From: G963668185 sp963668185
GTDB lineage: Bacteria; Chloroflexota; Dehalococcoidia; Lucifugimonadales; G963668185
Direction: 5' to 3'
DNA length: 64,000 nt
NCBI GenBank assembly: GCA_963668185.1
Contig: OY764162.1
Coordinates: forward strand, 1,736,001 to 1,800,000
The notes beneath the pieces are model-generated. The model had not been told where the DNA came from. It was given only the letters and a program-made list of their open reading frames with translations, and searched no databases. Below are positions 25,122 to 33,475 of this stretch, piece by piece (position 1 is the first letter of the stretch; each line of letters opens with the position of its first letter). Position numbers and translations under genes: made by a program.

Positions 25122-27539
25122 ATGGGCAGCAGAATAACGGGATCCGAGGCCGAGAAGGTTTACGAGGCGGCGCAGAAGTGGATCGATTCCGCCCTGCGCA
25201 AGGACGACTCGCTATTCACGCCGGGCAAGCCTATCTGGTCGAGCCGGTGGCTTCGGGAGTTGCGAGAGCGATTCCTAGAAAGGCCGGACGTGGGCCAAGG
25301 CAACTTCTACGACAAGCTGGAAGTTCAGTTGGAAGGCAGCCCGCCGGAAGTCTATCAACTGATGGGCGAAGCACTGTATGTCCATCTGCTTATGGTTAAG
25401 GTAAACGGAATGAGCGGTGAAACGAAGAAGGAGCTTATTGACCGAGTGCTTCGTTGGTCGTCTTCGGCAGCGACAATCCCCGATGATCTTGTCGCTGGTC
25501 TTACATCTGGTCTCACCAAAGTGCAAGCTCTTAGAACAAATCGGCATCATCAGGTCGGATTCATCATTGAGTTCGTCGAGCAGTGGAAAGAGCGGAACCG
25601 GAGAGAGCATCAACGCTTACTTGCGGACCCACAGGCTTTCAAACAATTTGTGATAAGAAGAAGTCTGCGCAGCCGCCTGTTTCGTGAGGCTCAGGCAAAA
25701 CCTCGTGGTCAACAACATGCCTTGCTGCATCTAGTTTATCCCGATACATTTGAGGGAATCGCATCAGTCGCACATAAGCGTCATATAGCGAATGCCAGTG
25801 CTTTTGCTCGCTATATCACTGAACACGAGCTAAATGTTGACTCCAGACTAACGCAGATTAGACTAGGTCTAGAACACGAGTGCGGCAGGGATTTTGATTT
25901 CTACGATGATGACATCCGTGCACAGTGGGATCGCCAACTAATCTGGGATGAGTTCGTTAGACGCGCCAAAGAGATTGTCGCCTCTGGACGTTTGGAAAGC
26001 GATGAGGTTGTCTTCAAGCTTGAGATAGGCCGCAAGCTTGAAGACGCACGGCGAGCGGTGATTAGTGGCATGACCGAATGGCCTCGACTGCTAAGGACCG
26101 GACTGACGGGTTACTCACATCATCCCTTGCCTTGGCAAGCCGCAGATAGGTTTAGAAAGTGGATCGACGAGCATCCAGACAGTGCTCTAGAGGTGCTGAG
26201 GGCTTTCTGGGAAGAAGGCGATATTGATGTCGAAGATCGGCTCCGCAGCCTAGCTGATGCTGTTCCCACAACCGTAGCTTCCAGGCCGGGAGTCTTCATA
26301 AATCTCGCGTCTGTACTGCTGATGGGATTAGACGTCAAGAGGTACCCGCCATTCAGGGTGGGAGTCTTCAACCAAGCATACGATTTTACCGGGTATGGTA
26401 GAACGGATTGGGCAGCGGATGAGGGAGAACAGTACGAATATGCCTTAGGTTTCTTGAGCCGTGTTATAGAGGAAGCCGGGGCACGTGGACTGAACCTACG
26501 TCACCGCCTTGACGCGCAGTCAGTGGTGTGGCAGATGCAGTACGACGATCCCCGGAATCTCTCGTACAGCGAAGTGGACGATCCGAATGAATTACCATCA
26601 CACACATTGAAACCAGAACCTGACCTCCCGGCCCTAGCCGATGAATTGTACTTAAGCCCCGGCTTCCTAGAGGAAATCGAAACCCTGCTCTCCGCAAAGA
26701 AACAGGTCATCTTCCAAGGGCCACCCGGGACCGGCAAAACATACGTCGCCCAAAAGCTCGCGCGGCATCTCGCCGGGTCGGATGACCGGGTAACGCTCGT
26801 CCAGTTCCACCCCTCGTACGCTTACGAAGACTTCGTGCAGGGCTACCGACCCGCACTTGCCAGAGAAGGACATCTCCGCTTCGAACTGCGGAACGGGCCG
26901 CTGTGGCAAGCTGCCGAGCGGGCACGCGATGAGCCGAACGCGGACCACTTCCTGGTCATAGACGAGATCAACCGCGGCAACCTCGGCAAGGTGTTCGGCG
27001 AGTTGTACTTCCTGCTGGAGTACCGTGACCAGGAGATGCGCCTCCAGTACTCAAACAAGACATTCTCCCTGCCGGAGAACCTGTACGTCATCGGCACCAT
27101 GAACACCGCCGACCGCTCCATTGCGATGGTTGATCTCGCACTGCGCCGCCGCTTCCACTTCGTCGCGTTCCACCCGGACGAGAAGCCGGTGAAGGGCGTG
27201 CTCCGCCGCTGGCTGGACGACAACGCGCCCGACGATATGGCGTGGGTAGCGGACGTCGTCGAACTGGCGAACGAGAATCTGCGCGACAACCGGGACGCCG
27301 CCATCGGGCCGAGCTACTTCATGAAGGACGGTCTCGACGAGGCTTGGGTCAAGCGCATCTGGAAGCACAGCGTACTCCCGTACATTGAGGAGTTGCTCTT
27401 CGGTGGCGAGGACCGCATCGGCGAGTTCGACCTGGACACGCTGCGCCGCGAGGCCGGGCGCGCCAGCGCCCCAGGCGAAGACACGCCGGAAGCCGGCGGC
27501 GCGCCGGAACCCGACCCCGACCCCGACCCCGTGGCGTAA
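25122..27539 (+). CDS. mcrB: McrB-type AAA+ GTPase, subunit of a type IV (modification-dependent) restriction system
   Basis: 805 residues from the ATG at 25122 after AGAGGAG. The AAA+ domain starts near 520: Walker A GPPGTGKT at 533-540, Walker B LVIDEINRGNLGKVFGEL, and the McrB signature GTMNTADRS with ALRRRFHF arginine finger. McrB binds modified DNA through its N-terminal domain and hydrolyses GTP to drive McrC. The N-terminal ~500 residues match no domain I recognise and presumably set target specificity. Base composition changes within the gene: 25741-25800 is 29/60 GC, 27421-27480 is 47/60. It overlaps mcrC by one base. Confidence 0.92.
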   Translation: MGSRITGSEAEKVYEAAQKWIDSALRKDDSLFTPGKPIWSSRWLRELRERFLERPDVGQGNFYDKLEVQLEGSPPEVYQLMGEALYVHLLMVKVNGMSGETKKELIDRVLRWSSSAATIPDDLVAGLTSGLTKVQALRTNRHHQVGFIIEFVEQWKERNRREHQRLLADPQAFKQFVIRRSLRSRLFREAQAKPRGQQHALLHLVYPDTFEGIASVAHKRHIANASAFARYITEHELNVDSRLTQIRLGLEHECGRDFDFYDDDIRAQWDRQLIWDEFVRRAKEIVASGRLESDEVVFKLEIGRKLEDARRAVISGMTEWPRLLRTGLTGYSHHPLPWQAADRFRKWIDEHPDSALEVLRAFWEEGDIDVEDRLRSLADAVPTTVASRPGVFINLASVLLMGLDVKRYPPFRVGVFNQAYDFTGYGRTDWAADEGEQYEYALGFLSRVIEEAGARGLNLRHRLDAQSVVWQMQYDDPRNLSYSEVDDPNELPSHTLKPEPDLPALADELYLSPGFLEEIETLLSAKKQVIFQGPPGTGKTYVAQKLARHLAGSDDRVTLVQFHPSYAYEDFVQGYRPALAREGHLRFELRNGPLWQAAERARDEPNADHFLVIDEINRGNLGKVFGELYFLLEYRDQEMRLQYSNKTFSLPENLYVIGTMNTADRSIAMVDLALRRRFHFVAFHPDEKPVKGVLRRWLDDNAPDDMAWVADVVELANENLRDNRDAAIGPSYFMKDGLDEAWVKRIWKHSVLPYIEELLFGGEDRIGEFDLDTLRREAGRASAPGEDTPEAGGAPEPDPDPDPVA

Positions 27540-28756
27540 TGCGCCGGATCGACCTTCGAGAGTACCGCGAGAGCGGGCCAATCGCGCTCACCGTCCACGA
27601 GCGCGACGCGCTGGCTGAGGCGCTGCCGTCCGTCACCGCCCAGCCCGCCGCAGGTGCGGAAGGCGTGTACACACTGACGCCCGGCTCCACCGTCGGCGCG
27701 GTGGAGATCGGCGAGTTGTCGGTCCTCATACGGCCCAAGATCCCCATCCCGCAATTGCTGTCCCTGGCGTGCTACGCGATGGGCCTGTACCGGCAGCACG
27801 AAAAGCGGCCGTTCGACTTCGAAGAAGACCAGTCGCTGCCCGACACGCTGGCCCTCGCGCTTGCGTCAGCCGCGCGGCGGGCGTTCGCGCGCGGCCTCCT
27901 CCACGGGTACCTCACAGAGGAAGAGGCGCTCCACACCGTGCGCGGGCGCATCATGTTCGCCGAGCAGATACGGCGCAGGTTCGCCGCCGCCGTCCCCGTC
28001 GAGGTGCGGTACGACGAGTTCACGGACGACATCTTGGCGAACCGGCTCGTGAAGGCGGCAACCGCAAGGCTGGCCGGAATGCGGCTGCGCTCCCAGCAGG
28101 CGCGGCGCGGGATCGGCCGGGTCGCCGGCATGCTCGCCAACGTCTCGCTCGTCCCGTTCCCGCCCCGGAATGTGCCTGAGATAGACTTCGACAGGCTGAA
28201 CGAGCATTACCGCGGCGTCGTGGGGCTGTCGCGGCTCATCCTGAGGCACAGCGCCTTCGAGTCGGGCCGCGGCAAAGTGCGGACGGCAGGCTTCCTGATC
28301 GACATGAACAAGCTGTTCCAGGAGTTCGTCACTCAGGCGCTACGGGAAGAGCTCAAAGTATCGGCGAACGCGTTCCTGGAAAAGAGCATAGACAGCCTCG
28401 ACGAGGGAAAGCGCGTAGGGCTCAGGCCCGATCTCACCTGGTGGCGCGGCGGCCAGTGCGTGTTCGTGGGCGACGCCAAGTACAAGCGCATACGGTACGA
28501 AAGCGTCCCGAACGCCGACCTGTACCAGCTGTTCGCATACGTAACCGCGCTAGACCTGCCGGGCGGCCTGCTCGTTTACGCGCAGGGCGAGGCCACGCCT
28601 GAGAACTACATCGCAAGACACTCAGGTAAGCGGCTGGAAGTCGCCGCGCTAGACCTGTCCGGCACGCTGACCGAGGTGCTAGATCGCGTACACATCCTGG
28701 CCCACAAGGTCAAGCAACTCCGCGTCAAGGCGCTGGCAACCCCGCAGGCGGCGTGA
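27539..28756 (+). CDS. mcrC: McrC nuclease subunit
   Basis: 405 residues; its ATG shares an A with the mcrB stop (TAATG), so the two are translationally coupled. An N-terminal domain contacts McrB. The C-terminal part is a PD-(D/E)xK nuclease: Asp in LRPDLTWW near residue 298, then the catalytic core FVGDAKYKRI about 15 residues on. McrBC translocates on DNA and cuts between two methylated or otherwise modified sites, defending against phages with modified genomes. Confidence 0.93.
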   Translation: MRRIDLREYRESGPIALTVHERDALAEALPSVTAQPAAGAEGVYTLTPGSTVGAVEIGELSVLIRPKIPIPQLLSLACYAMGLYRQHEKRPFDFEEDQSLPDTLALALASAARRAFARGLLHGYLTEEEALHTVRGRIMFAEQIRRRFAAAVPVEVRYDEFTDDILANRLVKAATARLAGMRLRSQQARRGIGRVAGMLANVSLVPFPPRNVPEIDFDRLNEHYRGVVGLSRLILRHSAFESGRGKVRTAGFLIDMNKLFQEFVTQALREELKVSANAFLEKSIDSLDEGKRVGLRPDLTWWRGGQCVFVGDAKYKRIRYESVPNADLYQLFAYVTALDLPGGLLVYAQGEATPENYIARHSGKRLEVAALDLSGTLTEVLDRVHILAHKVKQLRVKALATPQAA

Positions 28757-28765
28757 GATCAAGAA

Positions 28766-28779
28766 CCGTTAAGCAACGG
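28766..28779. promoter_or_regulatory. candidate operator of the XRE-ImmA gene
   Basis: Perfect inverted repeat CCGTT-AAGC-AACGG ten bases after the mcrC stop; a TATGAT-like -10 follows at about 28789-28795. Autorepression by the HTH protein encoded downstream is the simple reading. Confidence 0.4.
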
Positions 28780-28854
28780 ATGGTATCTGTATGATAAAGC
28801 GGACGGCATGACAGCCACAGGACTCGGCACAGCGTAAAGGAGGTATTGGAAAGG

Positions 28855-30042
28855 ATGCCTCGGGTCAATCCCGAAATCATGGTCTGGGCGCGTGAGACGG
28901 CCGGCCTCACCGAAGAGGAGGCCGCCAAGAAGCTCGGCCTTCAAGATAGCAGCAGGTCGTCTGCGGTAGAGAAGCTAGCTGCCATCGAACACGGCGAGAA
29001 AGAACCGTCCCGTCCCCAGCTGGTAAGAATGGCAGCCCAGTACCATAGGCCGTTGCTCACGTTCTATCTGTCCGATCCGCCGAGGGAAAGCGGGTTAGGC
29101 ACTGACTTCCGTACTTTGCCCCAAGACCACCACGGGCCCGGTGCAGCCTTGTTAAACGCACTGGTCCGGGACGTCAAGGCTCGTCAGGGTATGGTACGCG
29201 CCGTTCTCGAGGATGAAGACGAAGCGGAGCCGTTGCCCTTTATTGGTTCTCATCGACTAGAGGATGGCCGCCCAGCAGTTCTAGGATCCCTGCAAATGCT
29301 GCTTGGCATCGATTCGGCAGCCTATCGCGCTGAACCCGACGCGTCAGCCGCCTTCAACCTGTTACGCAGACAAGTGGAAGCGAAGGGCGTGTTCGTGTTG
29401 CTCAAGGGAGATATAGGCAACTACGTGACTGCTATAGACACAGCCGTCTTCCGGGGGTTCTCAATTGCGGATAGAGTGGCACCCTTCATTGTGATCAATG
29501 ATCAGGATGCTAAGTCAGCCTGGTCGTTCACACTGATGCATGAGACCGTGCACTTGATCTTGGGTCAGACCGGTGTTAGCGGAGAGTACAGAGAAAGCGA
29601 GGTAGAGCAGTTCTGTGACGATGTCGCCGGGGAGTTCTTACTTCCGGCAGACGTGCTGGAGCGGTTGGATTTCGGGGATGCACCCGATTTCGAGGATGTA
29701 TCTGAGCGTGTCAGCGCCTTCGCCAACGAATCGCGGGTGAGCCGTACCATGGTCGCCTACAAAGCGTACCGGGCTCTTTTGATCAGTCCCGATCTCTATC
29801 GTCGCCTCAGCGCCCGGTTTCGCCAGGAGTGGCGCTCGGAAAAGGAACGCGCGCGCATGAGGGCACGCGAACAGAACGGAGGACCCAACTACTACACCGT
29901 GCGCCGACACAGGCTGGGGAGCAGGCTAATAGACTTAGTGGACCAAATGATGACGGCGGATGCGCTGTCAACGTCGAAAGCGGCTCGGATACTGGGAGTC
30001 AAACCGCGGCAGGTCCAGCCGCTGCTTGACATCAGTCGTTGA
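28855..30042 (+). CDS. XRE-type HTH protein with ImmA/IrrE metalloprotease domain
   Basis: 395 residues. I prefer the ATG at 28855, eleven bases after AAGGAGG, over a TTG at 28846 that is too close. An N-terminal HTH (RETAGLTEEEAAKKLGL, IEHGEKEPSRPQLVRMA) is followed by an IrrE-type protease with HETVH at 229-233 and a downstream EQFCDDVAGEFLLP containing the third ligand Glu. Such proteins cleave or sense repressors and often pair with a DUF4411 PIN-like toxin, here 15 bases downstream. The role is probably the antitoxin/regulator half of a toxin-antitoxin or defence pair. Confidence 0.87.
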   Translation: MPRVNPEIMVWARETAGLTEEEAAKKLGLQDSSRSSAVEKLAAIEHGEKEPSRPQLVRMAAQYHRPLLTFYLSDPPRESGLGTDFRTLPQDHHGPGAALLNALVRDVKARQGMVRAVLEDEDEAEPLPFIGSHRLEDGRPAVLGSLQMLLGIDSAAYRAEPDASAAFNLLRRQVEAKGVFVLLKGDIGNYVTAIDTAVFRGFSIADRVAPFIVINDQDAKSAWSFTLMHETVHLILGQTGVSGEYRESEVEQFCDDVAGEFLLPADVLERLDFGDAPDFEDVSERVSAFANESRVSRTMVAYKAYRALLISPDLYRRLSARFRQEWRSEKERARMRAREQNGGPNYYTVRRHRLGSRLIDLVDQMMTADALSTSKAARILGVKPRQVQPLLDISR

Positions 30043-30057
30043 ATGTAGGCAGCAAGA

Positions 30058-30573
30058 TTGCTTTATCTCCTCGACGCCAATGTTCTCATCGATGCGAACC
30101 GTGACTACTATCCCATCGAGAGAGTGCCGGAGTTCTGGGACTGGCTGAAATCGATGGGCGAGCTTGGGCATGTGAAGGTGCCGGAGGAAATCTACGAAGA
30201 GATTGTCCTTCCACGTCCACGGCCGGACAACCCCCATCGGTTGGTTGATTGGCTAACGGAGCACCAGGATGTGCTGCGTCTTGACGAGCCGGTCAGCACG
30301 GGATTGGTAGCCTACGTGACTGAGCAGGGATACGCTGCCGACCTGACCGATGACGAAATCGAAAAGGTCGGGCGCGATCCGTTTCTCATCGCATACGCGC
30401 TGGTCGACGTTCAAGAGCGGTGCGTGGTAACGAACGAGCGGTCAAGGCCAAGCCGAAGGCGTGGAAACCGGCACATACCTGATGTGGCTGATGCCCTGAG
30501 TGCGCGTTGCATAGACGCGTTCGGCCTGATTCAAGAACTCGACTTCCGCACAGACTGGAGAAGCAACCCTTAA
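30058..30573 (+). CDS. DUF4411 (PIN-like) putative toxin
   Basis: 171 residues from a TTG at 30058; the ATG at 30043 is followed by a stop. PIN-like acidic positions are visible: LLDANVLIDANR at the start, a central Glu/Asp cluster (TDDEIEKVGRDPFLIAYAL), and NRHIPDVADALSARCID near the end. DUF4411 genes commonly lie directly after XRE-ImmA genes, as here, and are thought to be toxic nucleases. A weak ribosome site and TTG start suggest low toxin output. Confidence 0.82.
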   Translation: MLYLLDANVLIDANRDYYPIERVPEFWDWLKSMGELGHVKVPEEIYEEIVLPRPRPDNPHRLVDWLTEHQDVLRLDEPVSTGLVAYVTEQGYAADLTDDEIEKVGRDPFLIAYALVDVQERCVVTNERSRPSRRRGNRHIPDVADALSARCIDAFGLIQELDFRTDWRSNP

Positions 30574-30654
30574 GCCCATCGCGCCGCCGAACTCTCGAAT
30601 CAGGGTTTCGTGCAGCACGAAGACTTCCTCGATCGTCGGAAAGTCATGGGTCAC
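30568..30654 (-). pseudogene. N-terminal stub of a Doc/Fic toxin
   Basis: GTG at 30654 overlaps the antitoxin stop (GTGA). The first ~29 residues, THDFPTIEEVFVLHETLIRE plus FGGAMGLR, match the start of Doc (T-I-E-E-V-LxLHExLIxxFGG..GLRD). After GLR the frame becomes unrelated and runs on, antisense to the DUF4411 gene, to 30442. The Fic motif HxFxDxNKR is absent. It is truncated at the island's right edge. Confidence 0.75.
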
Positions 30655-30875
30655 TGCGCCAGCAACTCAAGAAGACGCCGATTCCGCTCGATGCTGTCCC
30701 GGAAGTGGGCCATAACCTCCGGGCGGACCTTCCCGCGCCCCCTGCTCTCGATGTAGGCGCTCATCGCGTCCTCCAGCACAGCTTGGAAGTGGCGGCCGTC
30801 ACTCCGCGCGATCTCTCGCATCCTGGACAGCAACTCCGGCGCGGCCCGGCTGGAAAACTTCTCACGCGCGGCCAT
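30651..30875 (-). CDS. ribbon-helix-helix-type antitoxin, partner of the broken Doc
   Basis: 74 residues, SSRAAPELLSRMREIARSDG then RHFQAVLEDAMSAYIESRGR, an RHH-like strand-helix-helix, and a C-terminal arm (VRPEVMAHFRDSIERNRRLL) of the kind that binds toxins. The last base pairs overlap the toxin start, the usual antitoxin-toxin coupling. It is intact while its toxin is cut to 29 residues. Confidence 0.78.
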   Translation of the reverse strand: MAAREKFSSRAAPELLSRMREIARSDGRHFQAVLEDAMSAYIESRGRGKVRPEVMAHFRDSIERNRRLLELLAQ

Positions 30876-30967
30876 TAGTCATGCCTCCAGACGTCCCCTT
30901 GATTCGATTCAGCGCCTTCCAGTTTAGGACGGTCGAGGCAGCAAGTTCAAGAAACATTATCTGGCCT

Positions 30968-30989
30968 CTTCCCCAGTCTGCTGGGGAAG
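30968..30989. repeat. repeat A hairpin with extended flanks
   Basis: Perfect 9-bp arms CTTCCCCAG/CTGGGGAAG, loop TCTG. The flanks match the 22781 copy over roughly 90 bp (GGCCTCTT before; TGAGATGGGGCAA and CTCAACTCTGA after). The 598-bp stretch 30876-31473 holds otherwise only the gyrB 5' region. Confidence 0.85.
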
Positions 30990-31332
30990 ATTGAGATGGG
31001 GCAAGAGCGGCGATTGCTGCTGGGCTGCCTGTGCTCAACTCTGAACAGGGACCCATCCCGCCCCTTCCCCATCAGCGTACAGTTGTGCTAATATGTGCCC
31101 ATGACCACCAAGCGACATCTCGATCGGCGAGCTGCCTCGCCGCGGCACCGCTCCCTGCCCAAAGTCGCACCCGTAGCTTGGACAAAACTGGGACATTCTT
31201 GGGACAAACCCGCGCCGTCCCTGTGCGGAGCGACCGTTCGCCTGCCCCGGTCGGCCCGTCGGAGAAAGGGCCGCAGCATAGCCGGCGGAGGCGCGGAAAT
31301 CGCTGCAACGAGGACAGAAAATCGGATGACCC

Positions 31333-31345
31333 TTGTCTTAGACAA
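31333..31345. promoter_or_regulatory. palindrome TTGTC-TTA-GACAA upstream of gyrB
   Basis: Perfect dyad about 130 bp before the gyrB ATG in a gene-free region. It may be a regulatory site; no clear -35/-10 pair was found around it. Confidence 0.3.
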
Positions 31346-31473
31346 TGGTAAACTCAGGGTGAGCCCAGATAGCTTCGGCGCGTCCCGCTCGACACCCTCT
31401 TTCAAACATCGGTTCGCGGGCGCGCAGAGCGGTAAACACCGTCTCGGGCAGGCATAACCGGGAGGAGCGAAAC

Positions 31474-33423
31474 ATGGTCAAGGTCCAACCGGAGTTGGGC
31501 GCCGATATGTACACCGCGAGCGACATCGAAGTCGTTCCCGGCATGGACGCAGTCCGCATGCGTCCGGGCATGTACATCGGCAGCACGGGCCAGCGCGGCC
31601 TGCACCACCTGATCTACGAGATCGTCGACAACGCCGTCGACGAGTTCATGGGCGGGTTCGCCACGACGATCGACATCCACATCGGCGCGGACGGCTACGT
31701 GACCGTCCATGACGACGGCCGCGGCATCCCGGTTGACATCCACCCGGACACCGGCGTCCCAGCGGTGGAGACGGTCATGACCACGCTCCACGCGGGCGGC
31801 AAGTTCGGCGGCAAGGCGTACGCCGTTTCCGGCGGGCTGCACGGCGTCGGCGGCTCGGTCGTCAACGCCCTCTCGTACGAGACGGTCGTGGAGGTCCGCA
31901 GGGACGGCCTGATCTACCGGCAGGAGTACTCGCGCGGCGAGGTCATGATCGACCTGGAGTCGCGCGAAGCCGAGGACGCCCCGGACGCCACAGGCACCAC
32001 CATCAGGTTCCTGCCGGACGCCGAGATCTTCGACGAGATCACCTACGACTACAACGTCCTAACCCAGCGATTCAAGGAGATGGCCTTCCTGAACAAGGGC
32101 CTGACCATCAACTTCAGCAGCGACTGGCACCCGACTGCGGAGGGCCGGCCAGCCAAAGCCACGTACTACTACGAGGGCGGCATCGCCGAGTTCGTGGAGC
32201 ACCTGGGCCGCAACAAGGAGCCGCTGCACAGCGAGCCGATATACGTGGAGCAGCAGGTCAACGGCACGCTGGTTGAGACGGCGATGCAGTGGAACAGCAC
32301 GTTCAACGAGGCCGTCTACGCGTTCGCCAACTGCATCAACACGATCGACGGCGGCTCGCACCTCACCGGGTTCCGAGCGTCGCTGACCCGCGTGCTGAAC
32401 GACTACGGACGCAAGCAGAAGGTGTTCAAGGACTCCGACAAGAACCTGTCCGGCGAGGACGTCCGCGAGGGACTGACCGCTGTGATAAGCGTCAAGCTCA
32501 CGAACCCGCAGTTCGAGGGCCAGACGAAGACGAAGCTGGGCAACCCCGAAGTCCGCAACCAGGTTGAGAGCGCGGTGGCGGAAGCCCTCACGATCTACCT
32601 GGAAGACCACCCGAGGGACTCGAAGCGGATCATCGAGAAGTGCCAGACCGCGCAGCGCGCCAGGGACGCCGCCCGTAAGGCGCGCGACCTGATCATCCGC
32701 AAGAACGCCATGGACGGCGGCTCGCTGCCGGGCAAGCTGGCGGACTGCGCCGACCGTAACCCGGAGAACACGGAGCTTTACATCGTCGAGGGCGACTCGG
32801 CGGGCGGCACGGCGAAGATGGGCCGCAACCGCGCGACGCAGGCGATCCTGCCGCTCCGGGGCAAGATCCTGAACGTGGAGAAGGCCAGGCCGGACAGGAT
32901 GCTCGCCCACGAGGAGATCAGGGCGCTCATCGTCGCGATCGGCGCCGGCCTCGGCGAAGACTTCGACATCACGAAGCTGCGCTACCACCGCATCATCATC
33001 ATGACCGACGCGGACGTGGACGGTGCGCACATCAGGACGCTGCTGCTCACCTTCTTCTTCCGCAACATGCCGGAGCTGATCAACAACGGCAACCTGTACA
33101 TCGCGCAGCCGCCGCTCTACAAGATCAGCAGCGGCCGCAAGTCCTGGTGGGTGTACAGCGAAGGCGAGCGCGAGGGCAGGCTCAAGACGCTGGAAGGCAA
33201 GAAGAACGTGAACCTCCAGCGGTACAAGGGCCTCGGCGAGATGAACGCCAACCAGCTATGGGAAACGACGATGGACCCGGAGGCCCGCACCCTCCTGAAG
33301 GTGGAGTTGGCCGACGCCGTCGCCGCGGACGAGATGTTCTCCCTCCTGATGGGCGACGTAGTAGAGCCCCGTCGCAACTTCATCAAAGAGCACGCCCTGG
33401 ACGTAAAGAACCTGGACGTCTAA
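31474..33423 (+). CDS. gyrB: DNA gyrase subunit B
   Basis: 649 residues, the short (no insert) GyrB form. GHKL ATPase motifs: EIVDNAVDE, DDGRGIPVDIHP, GGLHGVGGSVVNALS. The TOPRIM part has EGDSAGGTAKMGRNR, LPLRGKILNVEKAR and DADVDGAHIRTLLLTFF. The C-terminus ends QRYKGLGEMNANQLWETTMDPE. GyrA2B2 introduces negative supercoils with ATP. The ATG at 31474 follows GGGAGGAG. gyrA and recF are not adjacent. Confidence 0.97.
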   Translation: MVKVQPELGADMYTASDIEVVPGMDAVRMRPGMYIGSTGQRGLHHLIYEIVDNAVDEFMGGFATTIDIHIGADGYVTVHDDGRGIPVDIHPDTGVPAVETVMTTLHAGGKFGGKAYAVSGGLHGVGGSVVNALSYETVVEVRRDGLIYRQEYSRGEVMIDLESREAEDAPDATGTTIRFLPDAEIFDEITYDYNVLTQRFKEMAFLNKGLTINFSSDWHPTAEGRPAKATYYYEGGIAEFVEHLGRNKEPLHSEPIYVEQQVNGTLVETAMQWNSTFNEAVYAFANCINTIDGGSHLTGFRASLTRVLNDYGRKQKVFKDSDKNLSGEDVREGLTAVISVKLTNPQFEGQTKTKLGNPEVRNQVESAVAEALTIYLEDHPRDSKRIIEKCQTAQRARDAARKARDLIIRKNAMDGGSLPGKLADCADRNPENTELYIVEGDSAGGTAKMGRNRATQAILPLRGKILNVEKARPDRMLAHEEIRALIVAIGAGLGEDFDITKLRYHRIIIMTDADVDGAHIRTLLLTFFFRNMPELINNGNLYIAQPPLYKISSGRKSWWVYSEGEREGRLKTLEGKKNVNLQRYKGLGEMNANQLWETTMDPEARTLLKVELADAVAADEMFSLLMGDVVEPRRNFIKEHALDVKNLDV

Positions 33424-33440
33424 CCCCCGTTCGTGGCGAG

Positions 33441-33469
33441 CCGTTCACCCTGAGCCTGTCGAAGGGCGG
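33441..33469. repeat. dispersed repeat B copy between gyrB and the convergent cysteine synthase-like gene
   Basis: Differs from the consensus by one base (TTCACCCTGAG). It occupies most of the 52-bp convergent gap and may act as a two-way transcript end. Confidence 0.75.
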
Positions 33470-33475
33470 CGGCCC

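Noticed and set aside
31095..31457. 120-codon frame upstream of gyrB
   Set aside because: No ribosome site, low-complexity basic sequence, no motif; most likely untranslated gyrB leader.
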